Shown here piece after piece: positions 8,603 through 17,340 of a DNA stretch of 64,000 nt. Each line of letters opens with the position of its first letter. Position 1 is the first letter of the stretch. The position numbers were made by a program, and so were the translations under genes. Origin of the DNA: CAYNWT01 sp964450955 (GTDB taxonomy: Bacteria > Planctomycetota > Planctomycetia > Planctomycetales > Planctomycetaceae); assembly GCA_964450955.1 (NCBI GenBank), contig CAYVFI010000018.1, positions 1 to 64,000 on the forward strand, given 5' to 3'. The notes beneath the pieces were generated by a model that was not told where the DNA came from, did no database searches, and worked only from the letters and a program-made list of their open reading frames with translations.

Positions 8603-9736
8603 TCAAAGAAAGTCCACGACCACTGAGTCTGCGATGAACCGCCCTTCAAACGTGAGACGAACCTTCTGACCGTCATCCACCAGGTTGCCCAAATCAATGT
8701 GCCGCTGCAAAGCCGACCCCACAAGGTCTTCAATCGTGGCACCAAAACGTTGGGTAAGCTCTGTCCTATCGATCCCTTCAATGCGTCGCAGTCCCAGCAT
8801 CAACGCTTCATGCGCGCGTTCCTGGTTGGTCATTTCTTCCACTTCGGCGATCACCGATTCGCCTTTGCCGACGCGGTCGAGCCACGTGAAGACACTGCGA
8901 TGGTTCGTTTCGCGCCGCCCGTCAACATACCTTGCCGCACCCGGACCAAATGCAAAGTACGGCATCGCTTGCCAGTACGTTTCATTGTGCCGACACCGAT
9001 ACCCTTCGCGCGCGAAGTTGGATAGTTCGTACTGAGCGAACCCGGCGGCTTCCAGCGTTTCCATGCTGGCCTGATACATCGCGCGTTCGGTTTCCTGATG
9101 AACCGGAACGATATCGCCCTTGTTCCGACGCGACCAGAACGCGGTTCCCTTCTCGTATGTCAAACCGTACGTCGAAATGTGTTCCGGCCCGCAGTCGATT
9201 GTCTCTGCCAGCGTGGCCTTCCAGTTGGCTAGCGTTTGGCCCGGCACACCAAAAATCAAATCCAGCGACAGGTTGTCGATTCGTTTGCGAACTCGATCGA
9301 CCGTCGTTCGAATGTCGTCCGGACTATGCGCGCGCTCGAGAGTCTTCAGGGTGTCGGCGTCGAATGACTGGATGCCAAGACTGACGCGGTTGACTCCGGC
9401 GTCTGCCAGCACATCTATTTTGGCGTCGGATAACCCGTCCGGGTTCGCCTCCGTGGAAACTTCACCGCCGTCAGTCACAACAAACCAGCGGTTGACGATT
9501 TCGAACAGCCGTTGCAGTTCTTCCGCACGAAGTTGTGTGGGCGTGCCGCCTCCGAAAAACAGCGTATCCACTTCCCGAATCGACCCCAACGATTCCATCT
9601 CGCATTCCAATGCGTTCAGGTAATCACCAATCAAATCGTCGCGGTTCGCAACCAGCGTGAAGTCACAGTATCCGCAGCGATGCACGCAAAATGGAACATG
9701 AATGTAGACAGCACGTGGTTCAGGAAAAGACATCAT
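8603..9736 (-). CDS. hemW: HemW-like radical SAM protein
   Basis: A 377-residue radical SAM protein of the HemN/HemW group. The 4Fe-4S cluster motif is CVHRCGYC (Cys17, Cys21, Cys24), directly after 'VYIHVPFC'. 'FFGGGTPTQL' and 'ExNPDG' are the SAM-binding segments, and a HemN C-terminal domain is at about 285-370. Length and motif fit HemW (haem chaperone, formerly called oxygen-independent coproporphyrinogen oxidase) rather than the longer true HemN of about 450 residues. The cluster reads CX3CX2C as in HemW, and the extra Cys of HemN (CNVCxYC-type) is absent. The gene is divergent from apgM with a 100-bp gap that must hold both promoters. Confidence 0.85.
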   Translation of the reverse strand: MMSFPEPRAVYIHVPFCVHRCGYCDFTLVANRDDLIGDYLNALECEMESLGSIREVDTLFFGGGTPTQLRAEELQRLFEIVNRWFVVTDGGEVSTEANPDGLSDAKIDVLADAGVNRVSLGIQSFDADTLKTLERAHSPDDIRTTVDRVRKRIDNLSLDLIFGVPGQTLANWKATLAETIDCGPEHISTYGLTYEKGTAFWSRRNKGDIVPVHQETERAMYQASMETLEAAGFAQYELSNFAREGYRCRHNETYWQAMPYFAFGPGAARYVDGRRETNHRSVFTWLDRVGKGESVIAEVEEMTNQERAHEALMLGLRRIEGIDRTELTQRFGATIEDLVGSALQRHIDLGNLVDDGQKVRLTFEGRFIADSVVVDFL

Positions 9737-9838
9737 CGTCTGGCTTATGTTGTGGGTGGAGCCGAAGTATCCGGGGACAGTCGAGCCGAATCAACGGTCT
9801 CTCTTGCCGAGTCATGCAAACGAAACTAAGAACCGCTC

Positions 9839-11062
9839 ATGAAATACGCACTCATTATCCCCGATGGGGTCGCCGACGAACCTCAGCCATCGTTGAACAA
9901 CAAGACTCCGCTGCAGGCCGCAAATACAACCAACATGGACGCCATCGCTGAAGCCGGCGTCGTTGGACAAACGGACAACGTACCCGCATCAATGCCATCC
10001 GGCAGCGACGTGGGCACGATGAGCCTTTTCGGTTACGACCCGCTGAAATTCCACACCGGCCGCGCGCCGCTGGAAGCCGCCGCGCAGGGGATTGAACTGG
10101 GGACCGACGACTGGGCGATTCGCTGCAATCTGGTGACGGTTCAGAACGGAACCATGCGCAGCTTCACTGCCGGCCAATACCCGAACGATTCCGCGGCCGC
10201 CCTGATCCAGTTGATGCAGAAGGATCAGTGCGGCAACCCGGAATGGAAGTTTCACGCCGGAGTCAGCTATCGGAACCTGCTTGTCTACCGATCCCGCAGC
10301 GGCGACGCGCCGTTTGATTCCACAACCGTCACAATTCCGCCACACGACATTACAGACCAGATCATCGAACCGCACTTGCCGCAGGGGACCGGTTCCGAGG
10401 TCCTGCGCGACTTAATGAACCGCAGCGCTGCGGCATTCGCAGCAGCAGACCAAAACGCCGCACGAATTCAAAGTGACGAACTACCCGCCACGCAAGTTTG
10501 GCTGTGGGGACAAGGCAGTCGGCCCGCTTTAACGCCGTTTCTCAAACAGTTCGGAAAACGCGGCGCGGTCATCACGGCTGTGGATTTGCTGCGAGGCATC
10601 GGCCGGTTGCTGGGCTGGAACGTGATTGAAGTCGAAGGAGCGACGGGTTACCTGGACACCAACTACGCCGGCAAAGCGCAAGCCGCCATCGATGCGTTTG
10701 AAAATGACGAAGCCGATTTCGTTGTGGTTCATGTGGAAGCCACCGACGAAGCGTCTCACGAAGGCAACGCACCCGCAAAGGTCGCCGCGCTCGAACGAAT
10801 CGACGCGGACATTGTGGGACCGGTCCATAAATATCTGAAGTCGCAGGGTGACTATCGCATTCTTGTTTGTCCCGACCATCCAACATTTTTGCGAACCAAG
10901 ACCCACAGCCACGGATACTGTCCGTTTACGATGTGCGGAACCAACGTTGGCCGCGATCAGGCGGCTTCGTATTCTGAAGCAGTCGCGGCGACAACCGGGC
11001 GCACTCTGGATGCCGGACACAACCTAATGCCGCTGCTGTTTAGCGACGCGGTTCACGTCTGA
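9839..11062 (+). CDS. apgM: Cofactor-independent phosphoglycerate mutase ApgM
   Basis: A 407-residue member of the archaeal-type, 2,3-bisphosphoglycerate-independent mutases of the alkaline phosphatase superfamily, interconverting 3- and 2-phosphoglycerate. 'YALIIPDGVADEP' supplies the first metal ligand (Asp9). 'MPSGSDVGTMSLFGYDP' contains the phosphorylated Ser56. 'VHVEATDEASHEG', 'CPDHPTF' and 'THSHGYCPFTM' supply the remaining metal-site Asp/His residues. The TGA stop overlaps the ATG of mutY (TGATG at 11060-11064), so the two are translationally coupled, though there is no obvious functional link. Confidence 0.93.
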   Translation: MKYALIIPDGVADEPQPSLNNKTPLQAANTTNMDAIAEAGVVGQTDNVPASMPSGSDVGTMSLFGYDPLKFHTGRAPLEAAAQGIELGTDDWAIRCNLVTVQNGTMRSFTAGQYPNDSAAALIQLMQKDQCGNPEWKFHAGVSYRNLLVYRSRSGDAPFDSTTVTIPPHDITDQIIEPHLPQGTGSEVLRDLMNRSAAAFAAADQNAARIQSDELPATQVWLWGQGSRPALTPFLKQFGKRGAVITAVDLLRGIGRLLGWNVIEVEGATGYLDTNYAGKAQAAIDAFENDEADFVVVHVEATDEASHEGNAPAKVAALERIDADIVGPVHKYLKSQGDYRILVCPDHPTFLRTKTHSHGYCPFTMCGTNVGRDQAASYSEAVAATTGRTLDAGHNLMPLLFSDAVHV

Positions 11063-12225
11063 TGTCTGACGCATCCGATGTGCTGGACCAACTGAATTCC
11101 GCCTGGTTCACAAGCTTCCGCCGCAGCCTGAACCGCTGGTACGAAGCCAACGCGCGCGACTTGCCGTGGCGGCGAACGCATGATGCGTATCGCATTTGGA
11201 TTAGCGAAATCATGCTGCAGCAGACGACTGTTGTGGCCGTGATCCCCTACTTCGAGCGGTTTCTGAAACGGTTCCCAACTGTTAAGAAGCTGGCCACCGC
11301 TGACGAACAGGATGTGCTGCGTTTGTGGGAAGGCCTCGGCTATTACAGTCGTGCTCGCAACATTCACAAGACTGCGAAGCTGATTGTTTCAGACTACGAC
11401 GGTGCGTTTCCGCCAACGGCCGACGAACTTCAGAAACTACCCGGCATCGGCCGGTACACGGCCGGTGCGATTGCGTCTTTTGCGTTCGACACCCCGGCTC
11501 CCATTGTCGAAGCGAACACACTGCGCTTGTATTGTCGGTTGCTGGGCTACGCCGGTGACCCGCGTTCGAAAGCCGGACAGAGTCTGCTTTGGAATTTCGC
11601 CGAACGCCTGCTGCCACGGAAACAACCCGGACGACTTAACCAGGCATTGATGGAACTTGGCGGAACACTGTGCAGCGTGAAAGAACCAAACTGCACAACG
11701 TGTCCGGTTCGAACCAAATGCCGCTCGTTCGCTGATGGAAATCAGGCGCAGATTCCCAGACCCAAAACGCGACCCACAATCACTCAGCTAACCCACGTAA
11801 ATGTCATCGTGCGCAAGGGTTCGAAGTTGCTTATCAGACAGCACACCGACGACGAACGCTGGTCCGGGCTGTGGGATTTTCCACGGTATGAACTCACAAA
11901 AGATCTCGCCGATTTACTTCCAACCAAAATCACAAGTGCGTCTGTCCCGCCCTCGCTATTCGCAGTCGAACCTGAGTTGTCTCAGTTTCTTCGAAGCGAA
12001 GTAAAACAGCAGACAGGAATTGAAACAGAAGTCGGCGAACCGTTTCATGAGCTCAGTCACGCCGTGACCAGATACAAAATCCGCCTGGTCTGCTTCAACG
12101 CCACAGCCATCGGCGGAAGGCCGGGCACAGGAGCGCCAACAAAGTGGGCTGGAGTATCTGAACTTGCGGAATTTCCTCTGTCGATGACCGCCCGGAAAAT
12201 CGCTAAACGGCTGGCCGATTCGTAA
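11062..12225 (+). CDS. mutY: A/G-specific adenine glycosylase MutY
   Basis: A 387-residue base-excision repair enzyme that removes adenine mispaired with 8-oxoguanine. It has the MutY catalytic Glu49 in 'WISEIMLQQTTV', the helix-hairpin-helix 'LPGIGRYTAGAIASFAF' (126-142), the iron-sulfur motif C-x6-C-x2-C-x5-C ('CSVKEPNCTTCPVRTKC'), and a C-terminal NUDIX-like 8-oxoG recognition domain (about 245-385, including 'ERWSGLWDFPR'). Aligning 'IVEANTLRL' with E. coli 'ILDGNVKRV' puts Glu150 where the usual catalytic Asp138 sits, a conservative but notable change. The start overlaps the apgM stop. Confidence 0.92.
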   Translation: MSDASDVLDQLNSAWFTSFRRSLNRWYEANARDLPWRRTHDAYRIWISEIMLQQTTVVAVIPYFERFLKRFPTVKKLATADEQDVLRLWEGLGYYSRARNIHKTAKLIVSDYDGAFPPTADELQKLPGIGRYTAGAIASFAFDTPAPIVEANTLRLYCRLLGYAGDPRSKAGQSLLWNFAERLLPRKQPGRLNQALMELGGTLCSVKEPNCTTCPVRTKCRSFADGNQAQIPRPKTRPTITQLTHVNVIVRKGSKLLIRQHTDDERWSGLWDFPRYELTKDLADLLPTKITSASVPPSLFAVEPELSQFLRSEVKQQTGIETEVGEPFHELSHAVTRYKIRLVCFNATAIGGRPGTGAPTKWAGVSELAEFPLSMTARKIAKRLADS

Positions 12226-12343
12226 CCAAACGCACCCGTCTAAACGATCCCCAACGACGGCTGTTCCCTTTCAGCGGCACAGGAAATGGCCACAGCCAAA
12301 CGTTGCCTTGCACGCCGGGGGTCCGTTGTACTACTTAGCAACT

Positions 12344-12964
12344 ATGGCAAAGAAATTTCTGCTCATTCCAGGTCGGTCAAGCCGTCAGGGCGTCACGCTT
12401 AACGAGGGCAAGTACACCGACGGATACCTCGACGAAACCAGTACGCTGCGAATGCACCCCGACGACATGCGGCGTCTTGGCATTGTTCAGGGCGATGAAG
12501 TACGTATGTGGAACGACGTTGGTGAGGTCGTAGTCCCGTGCATCGACGCGAAAGACGAATGCCCCGAAGGACTGGTCTTCATTTGCTACGGCGACAAATC
12601 CAGCCAACTGATGAGCGGTGAGACTCACGGAACCGGCATGCCCGACAGCAAAGCGCTGGACGTGTTCATTCACCCGGCCAGTGAAGCTCGACCAGCAGAC
12701 CCGGTTTGCGATTCGGTCCAGGATTCGGTTCCGGCTCAGGTTCTCAAACCGACAACGCCCGTCACAACAACTTCAAAATCGGCGGTCAAACCTGAAAACA
12801 ATCCCGCGCCTGCCACCACAAAACCGGTCGCCACGTCAAACCCTTACGCTGCTGCGACGCCATCACAATCGGCCAGTAACAATGGAATAGGCCCAACACT
12901 AGTGATGGGCCTATTCGTGGTCGCGCTAATTGTCCTGGCGATTGTGATGAACCTTGGCGGTTAG
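12344..12964 (+). CDS. FwdD/FmdD-like molybdopterin-dinucleotide-binding domain with C-terminal membrane anchor
   Basis: Residues 3-111 resemble subunit D of formylmethanofuran dehydrogenase. There is a double-psi barrel start 'LIPGRSSRQG', 'MHPDDMRRLGIVQGDEVRMWNDVGEVVVP', and the end 'SGETHGTGMPDSKALDVFIHP', close to the MGD-contacting 'RGTGMPDYK' segment of FwdD. A Pro/Thr/Ser-rich linker (about 115-180) then leads to one membrane helix (about 185-203). Planctomycetes are known to carry the H4MPT/methanofuran C1 pathway, including Fhc/Fwd-type genes. Here no other C1 gene is nearby, and the tail anchor is unusual. I chose ATG 12344 because similarity begins at MAKKF; the frame is open from 12308. 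The function could be sensing or scaffolding rather than catalysis. Confidence 0.6.
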   Translation: MAKKFLLIPGRSSRQGVTLNEGKYTDGYLDETSTLRMHPDDMRRLGIVQGDEVRMWNDVGEVVVPCIDAKDECPEGLVFICYGDKSSQLMSGETHGTGMPDSKALDVFIHPASEARPADPVCDSVQDSVPAQVLKPTTPVTTTSKSAVKPENNPAPATTKPVATSNPYAAATPSQSASNNGIGPTLVMGLFVVALIVLAIVMNLGG

Positions 12965-12989
12965 ACGCGGTTCAATTCGCCACTACCAA

Positions 12990-14459
12990 CTACTGCTGCT
13001 TTTGAGCTCCGGCTAGCGACATCGGAAACAAGGCTTGCGCCGCCTGTTCGGTGACGCGGGCATTTGCCTCGCCCTGCCAGCGATCCTGAAGCTTTGATGC
13101 ATCGGCGTTCGGGTCTGAACACAGTGCAGCGAATTCTTCAACGTGCATTCGTAACACTGGCGCGTCTTCGACAGGAAGTCCCGGTGTCACCTGAGCAACC
13201 TGGCTGCCGTTGAGTCCCAGTGTGAACTGGCCACCACCTGGCCCGGAAATATCCAGGCCAATGGTTCCATCAACAGAGGCGACATCACTGGATGCAGTCG
13301 TGACGTGGTTGTGGACATCGAAGTCAACTTCGACCTTCGGTGCCTTGGTTTTGCCCCACTTGTCAGCTTCACCAAAGTCCAGGTAACGGCGGATTACCGT
13401 TTCGTCGATCGCCGGTGATGGGAGATCCGGAAGGAATTTCTTCAGGTTCGTCATGTCGTACGTGTTGTCAGTCGTCTCGTACGCTTTGTACGTGAACAAC
13501 TGCGGAATCAAAGTGTTCGCGAACTCTTCTTCCTGCTTGTCGACCTCGAAGTCCGGATCATCGCCGCAGAACTGAACTCCGGTCGAACCGTAGTAGTCGG
13601 CAGACCAACGGATCATGTCGCCAGACTTCATTGGAACCTCAGGAGCCAGATGGAATGTCTGACCGTGGGCTTCCGGTGTATCCAGCAACCGAGCGATGAC
13701 TTCTGAAACCCATTCGACAGGAATGATGTTGCGATTCTCGCGTCCGGTCATTGCCAGCTTCACTGGAGTATGACGCAGGCCATCTTCGCCCACGGGGACT
13801 TCCGGAATCATCATCGACATCAATCGGAAGTACAGGTACAGACCGTGGTACGTGCTGGTGTAGCCCGTGTTGGAATCACCCGCAATCACGGCCGGACGGT
13901 ACACGGTGGTCTTCGTCAGGAAGTCTGCGTTGCGAACAAGCTGCTCTGCTTCGTACTTGCTTTCTTCGTAGTCGTTTCTGAAAGACTGACCCGCTTCCAG
14001 CGAGTCTTCCATCACGACGCCTTCCTGCAGACCAGCAACGTACGCCGTTGAAACGTAGTGCATGTCGGTCAGGTTGACCTGCTTACAAAGATCCAGAACG
14101 TTTTGCGTTCCGCCCAGATTGGTTCGCCAGGGCTCGCGCTTCCGGTCCTTACCGAAGAACTCAAGAATCGCGGCGTTGTGGATGATGCGCGAACAGTGCG
14201 TTCCGATCCAATCGGTGTCTTCTTCAGACAGACCGAGGTTCGGCTCAGAAATATTGCCTTCAAGCACAACCGGTCGCGGCAGCGCAGAACCAATCTCGCG
14301 TTCCCAGAACTGACAGATACCCTCAACGCGCTGTCGCGCTGATTCTCGCCGTGATGGGCGAACAATCAAAGCCATCTGGTGGCCGTTAAGCAACATGTCG
14401 CGTAGCAGGTAACGCCCAACGAGTCCGGTCGCGCCGGTAAGCAGACTATATTGAGTCAC
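12990..14459 (-). CDS. Thioester reductase-like NAD(P)-dependent SDR with C-terminal SCP2-like region
   Basis: The 489-residue product starts with the Rossmann motif 'LLTGATGLVGRYLLRDMLL' and contains 'VLEGNISEPNLGLSEED', 'IIHNAAILEF', 'YVSTAYVAG' and the active-site 'YEESKYEAEQLV' (Tyr-x3-Lys). This is the pattern of extended SDRs of the NAD_binding_4/male-sterility group, which reduce acyl thioesters to aldehydes or alcohols. The last 110 residues ('GGGQFTLGLNGSQVAQVTPGLP', then 'RMHVEEFAALCSDPNADASKL') resemble an SCP2 sterol/lipid-carrier fold. That suggests a hydrophobic acyl substrate, which is inference. No ATG fits; the GTG at 14459 has AAGGAGA upstream. The frame is open to 14606. 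Confidence 0.7.
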   Translation of the reverse strand: MTQYSLLTGATGLVGRYLLRDMLLNGHQMALIVRPSRRESARQRVEGICQFWEREIGSALPRPVVLEGNISEPNLGLSEEDTDWIGTHCSRIIHNAAILEFFGKDRKREPWRTNLGGTQNVLDLCKQVNLTDMHYVSTAYVAGLQEGVVMEDSLEAGQSFRNDYEESKYEAEQLVRNADFLTKTTVYRPAVIAGDSNTGYTSTYHGLYLYFRLMSMMIPEVPVGEDGLRHTPVKLAMTGRENRNIIPVEWVSEVIARLLDTPEAHGQTFHLAPEVPMKSGDMIRWSADYYGSTGVQFCGDDPDFEVDKQEEEFANTLIPQLFTYKAYETTDNTYDMTNLKKFLPDLPSPAIDETVIRRYLDFGEADKWGKTKAPKVEVDFDVHNHVTTASSDVASVDGTIGLDISGPGGGQFTLGLNGSQVAQVTPGLPVEDAPVLRMHVEEFAALCSDPNADASKLQDRWQGEANARVTEQAAQALFPMSLAGAQKQQ

Positions 14460-14865
14460 TTGGGGTAATCTCCTTGAGGGCCGGTGGGCATAATTCTGCC
14501 CGGATCGAGCGATACGGCAAAACAAAACTCTCGGTTCACGCAACCGATTGCCAGTTTTTCGCTCGGCCTGTGTCACGAAACCCCGGTTCTCACCGTTGCT
14601 TCGCAACCGTCAAACTCAGCTCAATTTATGCCACATATTGTTTCATTGAACTAAGGACAGTTGGTGGGTCAGGACTATCTGTGCACGGCAATCTAATCGT
14701 CAATTGTGTCCGAACGGCGATTGCCATTGCAATCAGTCGGCTCGTCAAAACACGCGCTGTAGTGGAAATTGGGGAGAATTCTGCTGCAATGGGTACTCAG
14801 GCAGTCTGGTTTGACAAGATTGGGCACTCTAACACCCGTCGGGTGTAGTTTGCCGGAGAGAACAC
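14460..14865. other. Intergenic region between divergent genes
   Basis: About 400 bp between the reductase (minus) and the small lipoprotein/dodecin pair (plus). It contains an A/T-richer stretch around 14620-14660 that could hold promoters. I see no ORF with a ribosome-binding site and no repeat. Confidence 0.4.
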
Positions 14866-15012
14866 ATGCACCAAAGGAAATGTATGCCGTACTTCCTGGT
14901 GGCCTTCGTGGCCAGCATCGTTGTCAGCGGCTGTGCTGAGAAACGACCTGCTGTGGCTGACGACAAAGCGTCGTCCGCTTCCAAACCAGCAGAACAGGTT
15001 CAACCAGAGTAG
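14866..15012 (+). CDS. Small lipoprotein (48 aa) upstream of dodecin
   Basis: A 48-codon ORF with GGAGAG 5-6 nt before its ATG. The product has a basic N-terminus (MHQRKC), a hydrophobic stretch (YFLVAFVASIVV) and the lipobox VSGC with Cys23, followed by a short Ala/Lys/Ser/Glu-rich tail of 25 residues. It should be exported and lipidated. It sits 42 bp before dodecin on the same strand, so the two are probably one transcript. I do not recognise the family; the mature peptide is too short to carry a catalytic domain. A regulatory or membrane-tether role is possible but unsupported. Confidence 0.65.
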   Translation: MHQRKCMPYFLVAFVASIVVSGCAEKRPAVADDKASSASKPAEQVQPE

Positions 15013-15054
15013 TTTAACAGAACCTAAATTCAACCCGAGAAAAGGATCACGGAC

Positions 15055-15261
15055 ATGTCAGTCGCTCGAGTCACAGAAATAACCGCCTCGTCGAAGAAAA
15101 GCTTCGCCGACGCCATCGAATTGGGCGTCGCCCGCGCCTGTAAAACACTGCACAACGTTACAGGAGCATGGGTGCAGGAACAGACAGTGGAGGTCAAAGA
15201 CGGCAAGATTAAAGCTTACCGCGTGAACATGAAGCTAACCTTCGTCCTGAAAGACGACTAG
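15055..15261 (+). CDS. Dodecin (flavin storage protein)
   Basis: A 68-residue protein matching the dodecin family: 'VTEITASSKKSFADAIELGVARACKTLHNVTGAWVQEQTVEV' with a conserved Trp in 'GAWV' that stacks on bound flavin, then 'YRVNMKLTFVL' as the last strand. Dodecins assemble into 12-subunit shells that buffer riboflavin, FMN or CoA. The full length is present. AAAGGA precedes the ATG. It is followed by a strong terminator at 15334-15360. Confidence 0.93.
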   Translation: MSVARVTEITASSKKSFADAIELGVARACKTLHNVTGAWVQEQTVEVKDGKIKAYRVNMKLTFVLKDD

Positions 15262-15333
15262 CAACACACAATGCATTGGTGTGCGGCTGGTGGACTGAAA
15301 TTGCAGTTCATCGGGCCGGATCACTTTGATTTA

Positions 15334-15360
15334 AGCCCGGCGCCTCGCGCCGGGCTTTCT
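15334..15360 (+). terminator. Terminator after dodecin, possibly bidirectional
   Basis: A perfect 10-bp stem (AGCCCGGCGC / GCGCCGGGCT) with a CTC loop, followed by TTCT. It lies 73 bp after the dodecin stop and before the convergent aminopeptidase stop. Read on the minus strand the hairpin is followed by TAAATC, so it may also serve that gene weakly. Confidence 0.8.
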
Positions 15361-15377
15361 CACGCGCGGCCTGACAG

Positions 15378-17189
15378 CTACTTGGTGTTCCAGCCCAGAA
15401 CACCGTCGATCGTCTCACGCGAAACAGCGTGGTACGTTGGTCGAGCCTTCTTGTAGATCCGGTTGGCCGTTTCTTTGGCACCCGTCTCCAGCAGCTTCTT
15501 GTACAACTGCGTCAGGAACTTGCGACGGCCCTGGCTGGTAAGAAACGTATCAAGCTTCGCCATGCCCGGTTCGTACTTCGCGGCGATAACGTGCAACATC
15601 CAGTCGTGAGTAATCTCTGCGTTGCCAGACTGAGTGAACTTGAACGCACCGTCCAGTGACTTCATTTGATCGGCTGACAGCGGCGACTCAAGCGAACGCA
15701 GGAAGTGCAGCCAGTGATGAGTCGTGTACTTGTCCGTCTTCAATTCCCCGGGAGCCATTCCTCCTGCAAACGCCGCCGCGTCTTTCTCGACCTGTGCCAG
15801 TTCGGCCGTCTTCACTTCCGGACAGTTTGCGGGCAGACCCGGACCGTAAACCCACGCCTTGATGTCGAAGTCGTGTTCCAGGTTCTCGTTGAGATAAGCA
15901 AGAAACCCTTCCGTCGTCATGCTCTTGAACGCATGCTTCGTGAAGTAACCCTTCAGAAACGCGTCCCACTTCTCGCGCCCGATTTGTTCCTCCATCGCAC
16001 GCAGGAAGAAGTAACCCTTGTCGTAAGCGATGGCCGTCATGCCGTCATCAGGGTTCCGGCCGGCAAGATCAAGCTTCAGCCACGTATCGCGTAGTTCGAG
16101 TGATTTGAGTTCTTCTTTGAGCCCTTCCAGTGACAGTCGAGCCAGCATTTCCGAATAACCGCGGCTGTAGACGGCTTCCATGATGCGCTGTTCGAAATAC
16201 ACGGTGAAACCTTCGTTCAACCAGAAGTCGTTCCACGTGGCGTTCGTCACCAGGTTGCCGGACCATGAATGAGCCAACTCGTGAGCAATCAGCGCGACCA
16301 GTGATTTGTCGCCGGCAAGAATTGTGGGCGTGGCGAACGTCAGCCGCGGGTTCTCCATCCCGCCGAACGGAAAACTGGAGGGAAGAAAGATGACGTCGTA
16401 GCGTTCCCATTGGTACGGACCGTAAAGCTTCTCCGCTTCGACAATCATCCGCTCAGTGTCTTCGAGCTCGCGGTCTGCTTTTTCCAGCACTGACGGTTCT
16501 GCATACACACCAGTTCGCGGGCCACTGTTTTTGAACTCCAAATCGCCGACGGCCAAAGCCAGCAGGTACGACGGAATCGCCTGCTTCATTTCGAAACTAT
16601 ATTCGCCTGTTTCATTCTTCACCTGCGGATTCGACGCGCTCATCACAGCCATCAGCGCCGGCGGCACTTTCATTTTCGCCGAGTACGTCATGCGGACAGC
16701 CGGCGTATCCTGACAGGGAACCCACGTCCGCGCGAGGATGGCTTGTGACTGAGTAAACAGAAAAGGGTGCTCCTTGTCTGTCGTCTGTTCGGGCGAGAGC
16801 CACTGCAGAGCTTCGGCCGACGGACTGGTGGCGTACTCGATCGTAACCTTGTTCACATCGGCAGGAAGTTCAATCGTCAGCGACTGACCCATCGCACCTT
16901 TGTCTTCACCAAGCTTCCAGTCCAGTTTCTGACCATCGGCCGAACTGACTTTTCCAATTTTCAATCCGCGAGTGTCCAGAACCACCGCCTTTGCAGCCGG
17001 CTTCCGATCAAGCGTCAGTGTCGCTTGCCCGGACAGAATCTTCGCCTCGAAATCGACCGTCAGATCAAGATCCAGATGTTTGATGGCCGCTTCATCCGGC
17101 CGAGCAAACGAATGCGGCAACGACTGTGGAGCGAACGCCATCGTGAACTCCGAAGCAACAAGAACCAGCAGGCAGGCGAACTTAAACAC
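15378..17189 (-). CDS. Secreted M1 family aminopeptidase (LTA4-hydrolase-like)
   Basis: A 603-residue zinc peptidase with a signal peptide (about 20 residues, ending FTMAFA). It has the M1 substrate motif 'FPFGGMENPRL' (277-282), the zinc site HELAHSW (His303, Glu304, His307) with Glu326 in 'WLNEGFTVYFE', and a C-terminal helical domain ('YTTHHWLHFLRSL', about 480-595) like that of leukotriene A4 hydrolase/aminopeptidase B. It should trim N-terminal residues from peptides in the periplasm or outside the cell. Length and domain order match the LTA4H subgroup. It is transcribed convergently with dodecin and divergently from the sulfatase at 17341. Confidence 0.92.
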   Translation of the reverse strand: MFKFACLLVLVASEFTMAFAPQSLPHSFARPDEAAIKHLDLDLTVDFEAKILSGQATLTLDRKPAAKAVVLDTRGLKIGKVSSADGQKLDWKLGEDKGAMGQSLTIELPADVNKVTIEYATSPSAEALQWLSPEQTTDKEHPFLFTQSQAILARTWVPCQDTPAVRMTYSAKMKVPPALMAVMSASNPQVKNETGEYSFEMKQAIPSYLLALAVGDLEFKNSGPRTGVYAEPSVLEKADRELEDTERMIVEAEKLYGPYQWERYDVIFLPSSFPFGGMENPRLTFATPTILAGDKSLVALIAHELAHSWSGNLVTNATWNDFWLNEGFTVYFEQRIMEAVYSRGYSEMLARLSLEGLKEELKSLELRDTWLKLDLAGRNPDDGMTAIAYDKGYFFLRAMEEQIGREKWDAFLKGYFTKHAFKSMTTEGFLAYLNENLEHDFDIKAWVYGPGLPANCPEVKTAELAQVEKDAAAFAGGMAPGELKTDKYTTHHWLHFLRSLESPLSADQMKSLDGAFKFTQSGNAEITHDWMLHVIAAKYEPGMAKLDTFLTSQGRRKFLTQLYKKLLETGAKETANRIYKKARPTYHAVSRETIDGVLGWNTK

Positions 17190-17340
17190 ACGTCAACTCC
17201 GTAATGAAAGGGCTTCACCAGTTGTACTCGCCTCATGCAGCGGGTCAAGTAGGCACGCCGGACAAGACTTCGCCGATTCCTTGACCCGACCCCACGGTGA
17301 CTGTCAGACTCGCAGAGTCATCTACAAATTGAGGCCACCT

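Noticed and set aside
8603..9736. Calling the radical SAM gene hemN (coproporphyrinogen dehydrogenase)
   Set aside because: Length and the cluster motif fit HemW better; HemN is about 450 residues with extra N-terminal sequence.
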